Origin: Flavobacteriaceae bacterium
GTDB taxonomy: Bacteria; Bacteroidota; Bacteroidia; Flavobacteriales; Flavobacteriaceae
DNA: 15,709 nt
NCBI GenBank assembly: GCA_002693605.1
Contig: NZQO01000023.1
Coordinates: 1-15,709, forward strand
Reading direction: 5' to 3'
This document shows, piece after piece, positions 1-6,583 of this stretch. Each line of letters starts with the position of its first letter. Positions within the stretch are counted from its first letter, which is position 1. Made by a program: the position numbers and the translations under genes. Under the pieces are notes generated by a model, which saw only the letters and a program-made list of their open reading frames with translations, did not search any database and was not told the origin of the DNA.

Positions 1-690
1 GCCCAATTTTTCCAGGTATTTTTGGGCCATTCTAGAGGCTTCTTCACTCATTGGCGGAAGCACTCTATCCAATCCTTCGAGCAAATGTACTTGCATACTC
101 TCTTCCTCTAGTTCTGGATAATCGTGTTCCAGAATTCCCTTACGGAATTCGGCCAGGGCGCCCGCCAGTTCGACCCCGGTTGGGCCTGCACCTGCAATTA
201 CGAAATTGAGCAGCCTATGCCGCTCTTCGGCATTATCGCTCATATCGGCCTTCTCTATATTTTGCAGCATTAGGCTGCGAATATCCAAGGCCTGCGGTAC
301 GGTTTTCATAGGCATACTAAACGCCTCAATTGCATCATTTCCGAAGTAATTGGTACGCGTACCGGTAGCGATTACCAGATAATCAAAAACCAGGTCACCT
401 ATGGAGGTGGAAACGGCCCTGTGATTCGTATCGATGTGCTTTACCTCGGCCATCCGAAAGTGAAAGTGCTTATTCCTCCTGAATATTTTACGTAATGGGT
501 ACGCTATGGAGTCGGGCTCCAGCCCCGCAGTAGAAACTTGGTACAAAAGTGGTTGGAAGGTATGGTAATTGTGCCGATCGAACAGCACAATCTGTGCGTT
601 CGCCTTTTGCAGTTTCTTTATGAGGTTGATGCCGCCAAAACCGCCACCTATTACAACAATGCGGGGTAATTGGGTTTCGGGAATATTCAT
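1..690 (-). CDS. ndh: Type II NADH dehydrogenase (NDH-2), 3' part cut off by window edge
   Basis: This is a single-subunit NAD(P)/FAD-dependent oxidoreductase of the NDH-2 family, which passes electrons from NADH to the quinone pool at the inner face of the cytoplasmic membrane without pumping protons. About 230 N-terminal residues are present of the roughly 430 usual for the family; the C-terminal membrane-binding part lies left of the window. Visible motifs are an N-terminal FAD dinucleotide fold (IVVIGGGFGG, about residues 11-20), the family-typical HTFQPLLYQV stretch (about 43-52), the ATGTRTNYFG region (about 108-117) and a second, NADH-binding Rossmann motif VIAGAGPTGVELAG (about 163-176). 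The ATG at 690 is followed almost directly by the first Rossmann strand, so the start is secure. The gene diverges from the sigma factor gene across a 122-base spacer. Family assignment is firm; NADH rather than another donor is inferred from family membership. Confidence 0.93.
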   Translation of the reverse strand, partial: MNIPETQLPRIVVIGGGFGGINLIKKLQKANAQIVLFDRHNYHTFQPLLYQVSTAGLEPDSIAYPLRKIFRRNKHFHFRMAEVKHIDTNHRAVSTSIGDLVFDYLVIATGTRTNYFGNDAIEAFSMPMKTVPQALDIRSLMLQNIEKADMSDNAEERHRLLNFVIAGAGPTGVELAGALAEFRKGILEHDYPELEEESMQVHLLEGLDRVLPPMSEEASRMAQKYLEKLG

Positions 691-812
691 AGGAAATTTT
701 ATACTCCTAAATTACAAATTCTCGAGCAGGGCACTTTAATTCACCTCATTTTTTAGGATTTTTGTAACAAACGCAAGGTATACATCACTAATATACCGCT
801 AACCACCCAACC
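691..812. promoter_or_regulatory. Divergent ndh / sigma factor spacer
   Basis: These 122 bases hold the control region of both genes. On the plus strand TTTTTGTAACA (759-769) precedes the sigma gene by about 45 bases and resembles -35 elements of ECF promoters, with a possible -10 near TATACATCAC (779-788). No clean TAnnTTTG is present on either strand. The assignment is a suggestion from similarity only. Confidence 0.3.
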
Positions 813-1307
813 TTGACAAAAGAACTGGAACATAGTTTTGTGAGCCAACTGGAAGAAAACCAGAACATTGTGCATAAAATATGTCGTTTGTACACCAATG
901 ACCAAGATGCGCACAACGATCTTTTTCAGGAAATTACCATCCAATTGTGGAAGGCGTACCCAAAATTTAGGGGCGATTCCAAATTTAGTACCTGGATGTA
1001 CCGTGTGGCCCTTAACACCGCCATTACGCTATATCGAAAGTCGAAACGGAGCGTACATACCCAAGATTTTGAAGGGGTTAGCTTTAAGATTAAGGCAGAG
1101 GTCTACGATGATACGGCAGAGCGCCAGCTGAAACTTATGTACAGTGCAGTAAAGGATTTGAACGACATCGATAAGGCATTGGTCTTTCTTTACCTTGAGG
1201 ATAAAAATTATCGGGAAATTTCAGAGACCTTGGGAATAACCGAAGTAAATGCAAGGGTAAAGATGAACCGTATAAAGGAAAAATTACGTAAAATATTGAA
1301 TCCATAG
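813..1307 (+). CDS. ECF-type RNA polymerase sigma factor
   Basis: This is an alternative sigma factor of the extracytoplasmic-function class (164 residues) that would redirect core RNA polymerase to a small regulon. The sigma-2 region spans about residues 10-76, including DLFQEITIQLWKAYPKF and the region 2.3-2.4 stretch KFSTWMYRVALNTA that melts and reads the -10 element. The sigma-4 region is about 105-160, with the helix-turn-helix YREISETLGITEVNARVKM that reads the -35. No extra C-terminal domain is present. The only reasonable start is TTG at 813, since the next in-frame ATG lies inside region 2; TTG starts are rare and may limit synthesis. The next gene, a membrane protein, begins 12 bases after the stop and is probably co-transcribed; it may control this factor, as membrane partners commonly do for ECF sigmas, but it carries no recognised anti-sigma domain. 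Confidence 0.92.
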   Translation: MTKELEHSFVSQLEENQNIVHKICRLYTNDQDAHNDLFQEITIQLWKAYPKFRGDSKFSTWMYRVALNTAITLYRKSKRSVHTQDFEGVSFKIKAEVYDDTAERQLKLMYSAVKDLNDIDKALVFLYLEDKNYREISETLGITEVNARVKMNRIKEKLRKILNP

Positions 1308-1313
1308 GAGGAG
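1306..1313 (+). promoter_or_regulatory. Strong Shine-Dalgarno sequence for the sigma-linked membrane protein
   Basis: AGGAGGAG overlaps the sigma factor stop codon TAG and ends 6 bases before the ATG at 1320. It is a near-perfect anti-SD match. Most genes in this window have A/T-rich leaders with no such site, as is usual in Bacteroidota, so its strength stands out and suggests efficient or coupled translation of the second gene relative to the TTG-started sigma factor. Confidence 0.75.
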
Positions 1314-1319
1314 CAGTGT

Positions 1320-1964
1320 ATGGACGAACTGGAACTATTGAAAAAAGAATGGCAGTCTAGGGAGCAGGAGCTCCCTAAGCTGACCTACAATGACATTTAC
1401 AAAATGTTGCTGAAAAAGTCATCTTCCATCGTGAAGTGGATTTTTTACATAAGTATCGCCGAGCTCGTGTTCTGGACCGCGCTCTCATTTTTCATTCCCG
1501 AATCTAGCCGACGCGTCAACGATGGGATGGGGCTACACGACATAACCATCGTGGCCAACATCTTAAACTACATCATTTTTGCGGTGTTTATTTATCTGTT
1601 TTGGCAAAATTCCAGAAAAATTAAGGTTACCGACTCGGTCCGGGCGCTCATGCGAAACATTCTAAATACTCGTAAAACAGTCAAGTATTTCGTTTTCTAT
1701 AATATTGGGGTATCTGCTTTGAGCTTGCTCGTGGTAAATATTTATTTTTATTTTGAACGGGAGCGTTTGTACGAGCTTTTACAGGACTCTGAAGGGTTTG
1801 CAACTATACCGATGGAGAAATTCAGCACGGTTTTCTTCTTGGTGCAATTTTTAGTGGGCCTTGTACTTATCGGGTTACTGTTGCTCTTCTACCGCTTAGT
1901 ATATGGGATCTTAATGCGACGCCTAAAGCGCAACTATAAGGAGCTCGCGAAAATGGAACTGTAA
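1320..1964 (+). CDS. Four-helix membrane protein encoded next to the ECF sigma factor
   Basis: This 214-residue protein has no domain I can name. A charged cytoplasmic N-terminus (MDELELLKKEWQSREQELPK) is followed by four predicted membrane helices at about residues 38-59, 74-95, 120-144 and 169-195, with a basic C-terminal tail. A roughly 25-residue charged loop lies between helices 3 and 4. By memory, proteins beginning with this acidic, lysine-rich segment are common right after sigma-70 genes in flavobacteria. The gene starts 12 bases after the sigma stop, behind a strong Shine-Dalgarno site, so the two are almost certainly one transcript. A role as anti-sigma factor or envelope sensor is inferred from position only: the N-terminus shows no zinc-binding HxxxCxxC motif of ZAS anti-sigma factors. 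Confidence 0.85.
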   Translation: MDELELLKKEWQSREQELPKLTYNDIYKMLLKKSSSIVKWIFYISIAELVFWTALSFFIPESSRRVNDGMGLHDITIVANILNYIIFAVFIYLFWQNSRKIKVTDSVRALMRNILNTRKTVKYFVFYNIGVSALSLLVVNIYFYFERERLYELLQDSEGFATIPMEKFSTVFFLVQFLVGLVLIGLLLLFYRLVYGILMRRLKRNYKELAKMEL

Positions 1965-1987
1965 ATTTTCGTTGAAATTTCAGTAGG

Positions 1988-2791
1988 CTAATAGCGCCAC
2001 TCCCGCTCCTTGTTGAGATCTTCCTCCTTCTGAATCTCTTCCTTCGGAATGACCTTCAAAAAAGAGGGGTGTTGCTCAATTGCATATTCCAACTTCTCGA
2101 CAATTTGCTCGATGGTATCATTCTCGTAATCGATATCCAAGGGTTCCTTAATTTCCATAGATTGGAGAATACCGCGTTTCTTGATACGAATGCCTTTCTT
2201 ATCGAACGACCTCCTGAAACCATCGATCACGATGGGAACCACGATGGGCCGGTTTCTTTTAATAATGTGGGCGGTGCCTCGGCGAATGGGTTTCCACGGT
2301 TTGGTCGTTCCCTGCGGAAAGGTAATTACCCAGCCATCGTTCAGTGCCTTGGTAATGTTGCTAACGTCGCTCATCTTTACCTGTCGGTTTACCTCCTTAC
2401 CTTCGGCGCGCCACGTGCGCTCGATACTAACCGAACCCGCATAGGCAAGGATTTTTGGCAGCAATCCAGATTGCATCGTTTCCTTGGCTGCTACAAAGTA
2501 AATATTCAGTTTAGGGTTCCAGAGATATCCTATATTTTTAATGCTATCTACACGACCGCTCAAGCTGGCGTTAAATACGTGGAACATAGCCACGACATCG
2601 GCGAAGTAGGTTTGATGATTGGACACAAAAAGTACGTTGTTCTCGGGCAAACCTTTAATAATTTCGCTGCCTTCAATTTCCAGGCGGTTAAACCCCTTAA
2701 AGCGTCGGTGAGTCAGTGACCCCAATATGCGAATCAACCACTTTTTCAGAAATAAAATATGTCCAAAAGGATTCCTTTTAAAAAGCGCCAT
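1988..2791 (-). CDS. plsC: 1-acyl-sn-glycerol-3-phosphate acyltransferase family protein (PlsC domain)
   Basis: This is a PlsC/LPLAT-fold acyltransferase of 267 residues, expected to move an acyl group onto lysophosphatidic acid or a related lipid at the inner membrane. The catalytic NHxxxxD motif is SNHQTYFAD (His59, Asp65). The second block, normally FPEGT, reads FPQGT (158-162), with Gln in place of Glu, followed by KPWKPIRRGTAHI and VPIVIDGF, matching later acyltransferase blocks. The N-terminal region (about 9-25) is amphipathic to hydrophobic and may bind the membrane. I chose ATG at 2791; an in-frame TTG at 2806 would add five residues. A Bacteroidota -7 element lies about 50 bases upstream, so the gene can be transcribed independently of the Nudix gene. 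It converges with the membrane protein gene on the left. The substrate is uncertain because related enzymes also acylate ornithine lipids or other acceptors. Confidence 0.88.
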   Translation of the reverse strand: MALFKRNPFGHILFLKKWLIRILGSLTHRRFKGFNRLEIEGSEIIKGLPENNVLFVSNHQTYFADVVAMFHVFNASLSGRVDSIKNIGYLWNPKLNIYFVAAKETMQSGLLPKILAYAGSVSIERTWRAEGKEVNRQVKMSDVSNITKALNDGWVITFPQGTTKPWKPIRRGTAHIIKRNRPIVVPIVIDGFRRSFDKKGIRIKKRGILQSMEIKEPLDIDYENDTIEQIVEKLEYAIEQHPSFLKVIPKEEIQKEEDLNKEREWRY

Positions 2792-2840
2792 AGAGTTTTG
2801 GTTCAAGGTTGCTACAGTCGTTCTAAATTTTGCAGAACAA

Positions 2841-2867
2841 CAAAGATACGAAATTGCCCCATTACAA
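2841..2867 (-). promoter_or_regulatory. Candidate Bacteroidota-type promoter for plsC
   Basis: Read on the minus strand, TATCTTTG (2848 down to 2841) fits the -7 consensus TAnnTTTG exactly. A TTG at 2867-2865 lies 16 bases upstream as a possible -33 element, slightly closer than the usual 17-20 or more. The -33 part overlaps the end of the Nudix gene. Transcription would begin near 2834, giving a leader of about 43 bases to the ATG at 2791. Confidence 0.5.
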
Positions 2868-3503
2868 TGCCTGTTTTAATAGATGTCGTACCTCACTGAG
2901 CATCATTGCGGTTGCGCCCCACACCACGTGTTTGTTAAGTAAATAGGCTGGCACCTCGATATTGGTAGCGTACGATGTGGTTAGCATTTTCGTTACCAAA
3001 GTACTGTCGTCCATAAAATGTCGCAATGGCACTTCTATAAGAGCCTCCACCTCGTCCTCCTGAGGTACGAACCTTGGTGTTTGCCGTGTAATGCCCAAAA
3101 AGGGCTGTACGAAAAAGTTGCTGGGGGGAATGTAGATTTCGGTTAACTGCCGTAGCACCGCAATTGAGTTTCGCGGTACGCCCACTTCCTCTTCGGTCTC
3201 GCGCAGGGCCGCTTCCTGGAGCGACGCGTCGTTGGGCTCCAGCTTGCCACCGGGAAAACCCACTTGGGCAGAGTGTACGCCCTTGTACGTTTTTCGCAGG
3301 ATCAATATCAAGTGGGTCTCCTTGCTGGCCGCCGGATAAAACAGGGCCATTACGCCGGCTTTGCGGGCGCTGTCCTGCAGCAGGGCGTTTCGCTTTAGTT
3401 CTTCCAACCGCTCCATGGGGGCCATTTTAAATTGCACCGCCTCGCCCGGAAGTTCCATTTTTGTTACTTTTACAATCCGTTTTTCAAATTCTCGAAATGT
3501 CAT
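2862..3503 (-). CDS. Nudix hydrolase, CoA pyrophosphatase (NudL/PCD1) type
   Basis: This 213-residue Nudix enzyme is likely to hydrolyse coenzyme A or its derivatives to phosphopantetheine and 3',5'-ADP. The Nudix helix runs from GGKLEPND to LRETEEEVGV (residues 85-109), with the metal-binding REtEEE residues intact. Just before it, LILRKTYKGVHSAQVGFPGG (69-86 region) matches the CoA-specific signature of the NudL/PCD1 subgroup, in which a Q-V-x-F-P-G-G segment follows an H. The spacing in the Nudix box, with Asp replacing the first Glu, also fits this subgroup. The ATG at 3503 is supported by the N-terminal MTFREFEKRI and MELPGEAVQFKMAPMERL, which fit my memory of flavobacterial homologues. 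This start overlaps head-to-head by 7 bases with the divergent isomerase gene, so its promoter must lie inside that gene. Confidence 0.9.
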   Translation of the reverse strand: MTFREFEKRIVKVTKMELPGEAVQFKMAPMERLEELKRNALLQDSARKAGVMALFYPAASKETHLILILRKTYKGVHSAQVGFPGGKLEPNDASLQEAALRETEEEVGVPRNSIAVLRQLTEIYIPPSNFFVQPFLGITRQTPRFVPQEDEVEALIEVPLRHFMDDSTLVTKMLTTSYATNIEVPAYLLNKHVVWGATAMMLSEVRHLLKQAL

Positions 3504-4228
3504 TCAAACCTAATTTTTACATTGTACCGCTCGTTTTTGCGCTCGCGCTTGCAATAAGTTGTGAAGATACTAAAAAGCCGTCCCAAAATGCTTCCATGGG
3601 CGAAACGGTAATCGATTCGGCCAAGACCGATTCACCAAACGAAAACGCCGCAAAACTGAAGAAAATCGAATTTCCGAAGTTGACCAGTGAAAATGCGGTG
3701 TCATTTCTTACCGAGTACGGTGAGGAAAATCCAGAAACCCAGGTGCGTATTGGTACGCGCTTTGGCGCTATTGAGCTGGAATTATTTGAGGATACGCCCC
3801 TGCACCGGGCCAATTTTATCTATTTGGTAAAGCGCGGCTATTTTGATGAGACTTTCTTCAGTCGCGTGGTGCCCAATTTCATTATCCAAGGTGGTAATAG
3901 CGATAATTTTTCCACCGCGAGAAAGCGCACCGCGATAGGCAATACCTATGAACTCCCGGCCGAGATAATACCCAGCCGCAACCACGCGTACGGCACGGTG
4001 AGCGGCGCGAAGGAGTACCGCGAAAACCCCGATAAGAAAACCCATCCGTTCGAATTTTTCATCTTTTTGGGTCCGCCTACCGCCACGGCCCACCTGGACG
4101 GCAACTATACCATTTTCGGAAGGGTTACCAGGGGCATGGATGTGGTCGAGGAAATTTCAGAGTTGCCCGCCGACGATGGCGATTGGCCCCTGCAAAACGT
4201 ATATATAGATGTTTCCGTATTGGATTAA
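3497..4228 (+). CDS. Peptidyl-prolyl cis-trans isomerase, cyclophilin type, lipoprotein
   Basis: This is a cyclophilin-family prolyl isomerase of 243 residues, expected to help proteins fold outside the cytoplasm. The N-terminus is a lipoprotein signal: MSFKPNF, a hydrophobic stretch, then LAISC with the lipidated Cys at about residue 22, followed by an acidic and polar linker to about 85. The cyclophilin domain starts near FGAIELELFEDTPLHRANF and includes the active-site block FFSRVVPNFIIQGG (containing the catalytic-type Arg and the F..Q triad), HAYGTVSGA, EFFIFLG and LDGNYTIFGRV. The domain is compact and complete. I chose ATG at 3497; a TTG at 3461 would add 12 residues in front of the signal peptide and is unlikely. 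Its start overlaps the Nudix start, and its end lies 9 bases from the convergent TRIC gene. Confidence 0.92.
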   Translation: MSFKPNFYIVPLVFALALAISCEDTKKPSQNASMGETVIDSAKTDSPNENAAKLKKIEFPKLTSENAVSFLTEYGEENPETQVRIGTRFGAIELELFEDTPLHRANFIYLVKRGYFDETFFSRVVPNFIIQGGNSDNFSTARKRTAIGNTYELPAEIIPSRNHAYGTVSGAKEYRENPDKKTHPFEFFIFLGPPTATAHLDGNYTIFGRVTRGMDVVEEISELPADDGDWPLQNVYIDVSVLD

Positions 4229-4237
4229 ACCGCAGCG

Positions 4238-4864
4238 CTAAGGTTCTTCGGTCAATTCGCGCTTGTTGTAAATACTGGGCAAGGATAATTTAAATGTTAC
4301 CGCCAAAAGTCGAATGGTAATGACTATTGAACCCGCTATAATTACAATTATATCTTCAGAAAGCGTTGTTTTCAATAAGGCAAAATATGCCACGCCCCCA
4401 GCAATACAGGCAGTTGCATAAATTTCCTTTCGGAAGATAATGGGAATTTCATTGCACAAGATATCGCGTATTACACCTCCGAAGCAGGCGGTCATGGTAC
4501 CCAGGGCGATGCAGATTAGCGGCGGAAGGCCGGCGGCAATTCCCTTTTCGACCCCAACCACTGTATAGAGCGCAATCCCGATAGTGTCGAACAGAAAGAG
4601 CGATTTGCGCACGTATCCCAATTTTTTCCTGAAAATTATGGCGAATACGGCCGAGGCGGCGATAACGTACACAAAGGTGAGATTACGCATCCACGTGATA
4701 TTCGCATCGATAAGTACATCTCTCAAGGTGCCGCCTCCCGCTGCCGTTACGAAGGCGATGATGAATATGCCGAAAATGTCCATCCGTTTCTTGAGCGCGG
4801 TTAGCACCCCCGAAATAGAGAAGGCAATGGTTCCCAGAATATCTATCAATAAAAATAGGCTCAC
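4238..4864 (-). CDS. TRIC-family (UPF0126/YadS-type) cation channel protein
   Basis: This is a 208-residue membrane protein of the bacterial trimeric intracellular cation channel family. Two tandem copies of the family unit are visible. The first has GTIAFSISGVLTALKKRMD (about residues 11-29) and the glycine-rich GGGTLRD (about 43-49); the second has DTIGIALYTVVGVEKGI (about 94-110) and GGVIRDIL (about 129-136) with the following NEIPIIF. These glycine plus Arg-Asp signatures are the family hallmark, and about seven membrane helices can be drawn. Members characterised elsewhere conduct potassium or sodium ions as trimers; what it does here is unknown. The GTG start at 4864 overlaps the stop of the upstream RDD gene in a GTGA junction, which points to coupled translation. 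The 3' end converges with the isomerase gene. Confidence 0.92.
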   Translation of the reverse strand: MSLFLLIDILGTIAFSISGVLTALKKRMDIFGIFIIAFVTAAGGGTLRDVLIDANITWMRNLTFVYVIAASAVFAIIFRKKLGYVRKSLFLFDTIGIALYTVVGVEKGIAAGLPPLICIALGTMTACFGGVIRDILCNEIPIIFRKEIYATACIAGGVAYFALLKTTLSEDIIVIIAGSIVITIRLLAVTFKLSLPSIYNKRELTEEP

Positions 4865-5586
4865 ATGTGTTGGGTATAGTGGTTATAATCTTTCAGGACG
4901 GTATCGATAAACTGCTTGTCGTATAATGGGGATGACACGCCTAGTACCTCTTCAACCTTAACCCGCAAGGCATTAAGCGTTTTAAAATCGCGCGAAGCTA
5001 CGGCCGCAAGGTACGTTTCTTTAATGAGACGTACGTCCTTATCGGTTAAGTTGGTAACCACTGAAAAGGTGGGCTGATATGCTTCGGAAATATCCTCCAA
5101 AAGAGTATGGTGAATGGCCACCTTCCGTTTGGTACTTATCACGACCGTGGCAGCGGCAAGGTCGCCAAGCCGTTGCCGCTTTTCGGTAAAAAGGATCGTT
5201 AGTATTCCCACCGAGGCAAAGAACAGCCAAATATCGACTAACCGAAGCATCCACAATATCAAGTACTGGCTCCAATGTATGGCCCCGCCCGTAGCCGGCA
5301 CCACCTTGATCTTCAATACCATCTTTCCTATGGTTCGCCCGTTGAACAGGATGTGCATATATAGCGAATAGAAAAATATCGGTAACAGCAGCAGTTGGTA
5401 AAGGCCAAAAACGGTCCAGCTATCGCTAAGGCTATTTCCCACAGCGCCGGTAATAAAGTTAACAATGTAGAGGTATAGGGAAAATAAGGATAAATCGATT
5501 AAGATAGCCAAGATACGCTCCCCCACGCTCGCTATTTTATAGTCTAAGTTTACGTTTTGCGTGGTATTGATTTCTAAATTTGCCAT
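4861..5586 (-). CDS. RDD-family membrane protein
   Basis: This 241-residue protein carries an RDD domain in its first 150 residues. Family marks are GERILAILIDLSLFSLYLYIV (about 22-42, with the first Arg and Asp), NGRTIGKMVLKIKVV (about 82-96), the Asp of LRLVDIWLFF (about 115-124) and RQRLGDLAAATVVI (about 136-149). Three to four membrane helices are likely. The remaining 90 residues form a soluble, helical, charged cytoplasmic tail. RDD proteins have been linked to ion transport in some bacteria, and members of this kind recur next to SpoIIM/MoxR/DUF58 genes, for example in the mycobacterial Rv3691-Rv3695 neighbourhood as I recall it. It diverges from the SpoIIM-like gene across 37 bases and overlaps the TRIC gene. 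The ATG at 5586 is followed by a plausible N-terminus. Confidence 0.92.
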   Translation of the reverse strand: MANLEINTTQNVNLDYKIASVGERILAILIDLSLFSLYLYIVNFITGAVGNSLSDSWTVFGLYQLLLLPIFFYSLYMHILFNGRTIGKMVLKIKVVPATGGAIHWSQYLILWMLRLVDIWLFFASVGILTILFTEKRQRLGDLAAATVVISTKRKVAIHHTLLEDISEAYQPTFSVVTNLTDKDVRLIKETYLAAVASRDFKTLNALRVKVEEVLGVSSPLYDKQFIDTVLKDYNHYTQHM

Positions 5587-5623
5587 ATAAATGCAAGTGA
5601 GTATCTTTAGCTAAATTTTTAAG
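5587..5623. promoter_or_regulatory. Compact divergent control region between RDD and SpoIIM-like genes
   Basis: Only 37 bases separate the two start codons. On the plus strand TATCTTTA (5602-5609) differs from the -7 consensus TAnnTTTG in the last base and sits 14 bases before the ATG at 5624. No match is seen on the minus strand. If this is the transcription start region for both units, at least part of each promoter must extend into the opposite coding region. Confidence 0.35.
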
Positions 5624-6583
5624 ATGCGGGAAGCAGCCTTCGTTAGGCAAAATAAGGAAAAATGGATTGCTTTTGAAACGGCCCTTGCGGGAAATTCGAA
5701 AATAAATCCAGATGCGTTGGCCAATTATTACATTCAACTTACCAATGATTTGGCCTATGCCCAAACCTACTATCCCGAAAGCAAGACCCTCCAGTACTTG
5801 AACGCACTAGCCTCGCAAGCACACCAAACGATTTACGGCAGTAAACGCGAACACAAAAACCGTGTGCTCCAATTTTGGAAATACGAATTTCCGATCTTTT
5901 TCAAACAGTACCATAGCACGCTCCTCGTTTCGTTTCTAATCTTTGCGGTTGCCACTTCAATAGGCGTTATTTCTACCCTTCACGACGATTCATTTGTCCG
6001 TCTAATCCTGGGCGATGCCTACGTGAACCAAACCCTCGAGAATATTGAGCGGGGCGACCCGACCGCCATTTACAAGAGCGGTGGCGAAATGGGCACTTTT
6101 ATAGGTATTACGGTAAATAATATTCGGGTGGCGTTTCTCGCGTTCGCATTTGGAATAATCACCTCGGTGGGCACCGCCTACATCTTATTTAGCAACGGTA
6201 TTATGCTAGGGGCATTTTTTACTTTCTTCTATGACCGGGAACTGCTTTTTGAGGCGTCGAAAACCATTTGGTTGCATGGTACCATTGAAATTTCAGTCAT
6301 TGTGATAGCCGGTTGCGCCGGTTTGGTTATGGGCAATAGCATCTTATTTCCGGGAACCTATTCCCGGCTCACATCTCTTGTAAAGGGCGCCAAGGATGGA
6401 TTGAAGATCGTGGTAAGCACTATTCCTTTCTTCATCATCGCAGGATTTATTGAAGGATTTATTACCCGCTATAGCAACATGCCCCTTTGGTTGTCGTTTT
6501 CCATCATAGGCAGTTCACTGCTGCTTATTTTCGGCTATTATATTTTTTATCCCATTTACCTAAATCGAAGCTATGGCCCGTAA
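5624..6583 (+). CDS. SpoIIM-like (DUF95) membrane protein
   Basis: This is a 319-residue member of the stage II sporulation protein M family. A soluble N-terminal part of about 95 residues (MREAAFVRQNKEKWIAFE and a helical AQTYYPESKTLQYLN segment) precedes about six membrane helices near 99-118, 160-180, 185-204, 221-241, 261-281 and 291-311. The family block HGTIEISVIVIAGCAGLVMG (218-237) is clear, as is the preceding NNIRVAFLAFAFGI. In spore formers SpoIIM works in a membrane complex that drives peptidoglycan hydrolysis; this organism is not a spore former, and family members beside MoxR and DUF58 genes are a separate, little-studied branch. It is the first gene of the plus-strand operon, with an A/T-rich leader and no Shine-Dalgarno site. 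Its last 11 bases overlap the next gene. Confidence 0.9.
   Translation: MREAAFVRQNKEKWIAFETALAGNSKINPDALANYYIQLTNDLAYAQTYYPESKTLQYLNALASQAHQTIYGSKREHKNRVLQFWKYEFPIFFKQYHSTLLVSFLIFAVATSIGVISTLHDDSFVRLILGDAYVNQTLENIERGDPTAIYKSGGEMGTFIGITVNNIRVAFLAFAFGIITSVGTAYILFSNGIMLGAFFTFFYDRELLFEASKTIWLHGTIEISVIVIAGCAGLVMGNSILFPGTYSRLTSLVKGAKDGLKIVVSTIPFFIIAGFIEGFITRYSNMPLWLSFSIIGSSLLLIFGYYIFYPIYLNRSYGP

Noticed and set aside
2069..2719. Open frame of 216 codons on the plus strand within plsC
   Set aside because: It is the complement of a gene with clear acyltransferase motifs; the translation has no recognisable domain, and both strands cannot be expected to code over the whole length.
3461..3496. TTG start 12 codons upstream of the isomerase ATG
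   Set aside because: It would put residues ahead of an otherwise well-formed lipoprotein signal peptide, and it lies within the Nudix gene.
5624..6583. SpoIIM as a sign that the organism forms spores
   Set aside because: The gene sits in a MoxR locus with no sporulation gene in view, and promoters and gene set fit Bacteroidota, which do not sporulate.
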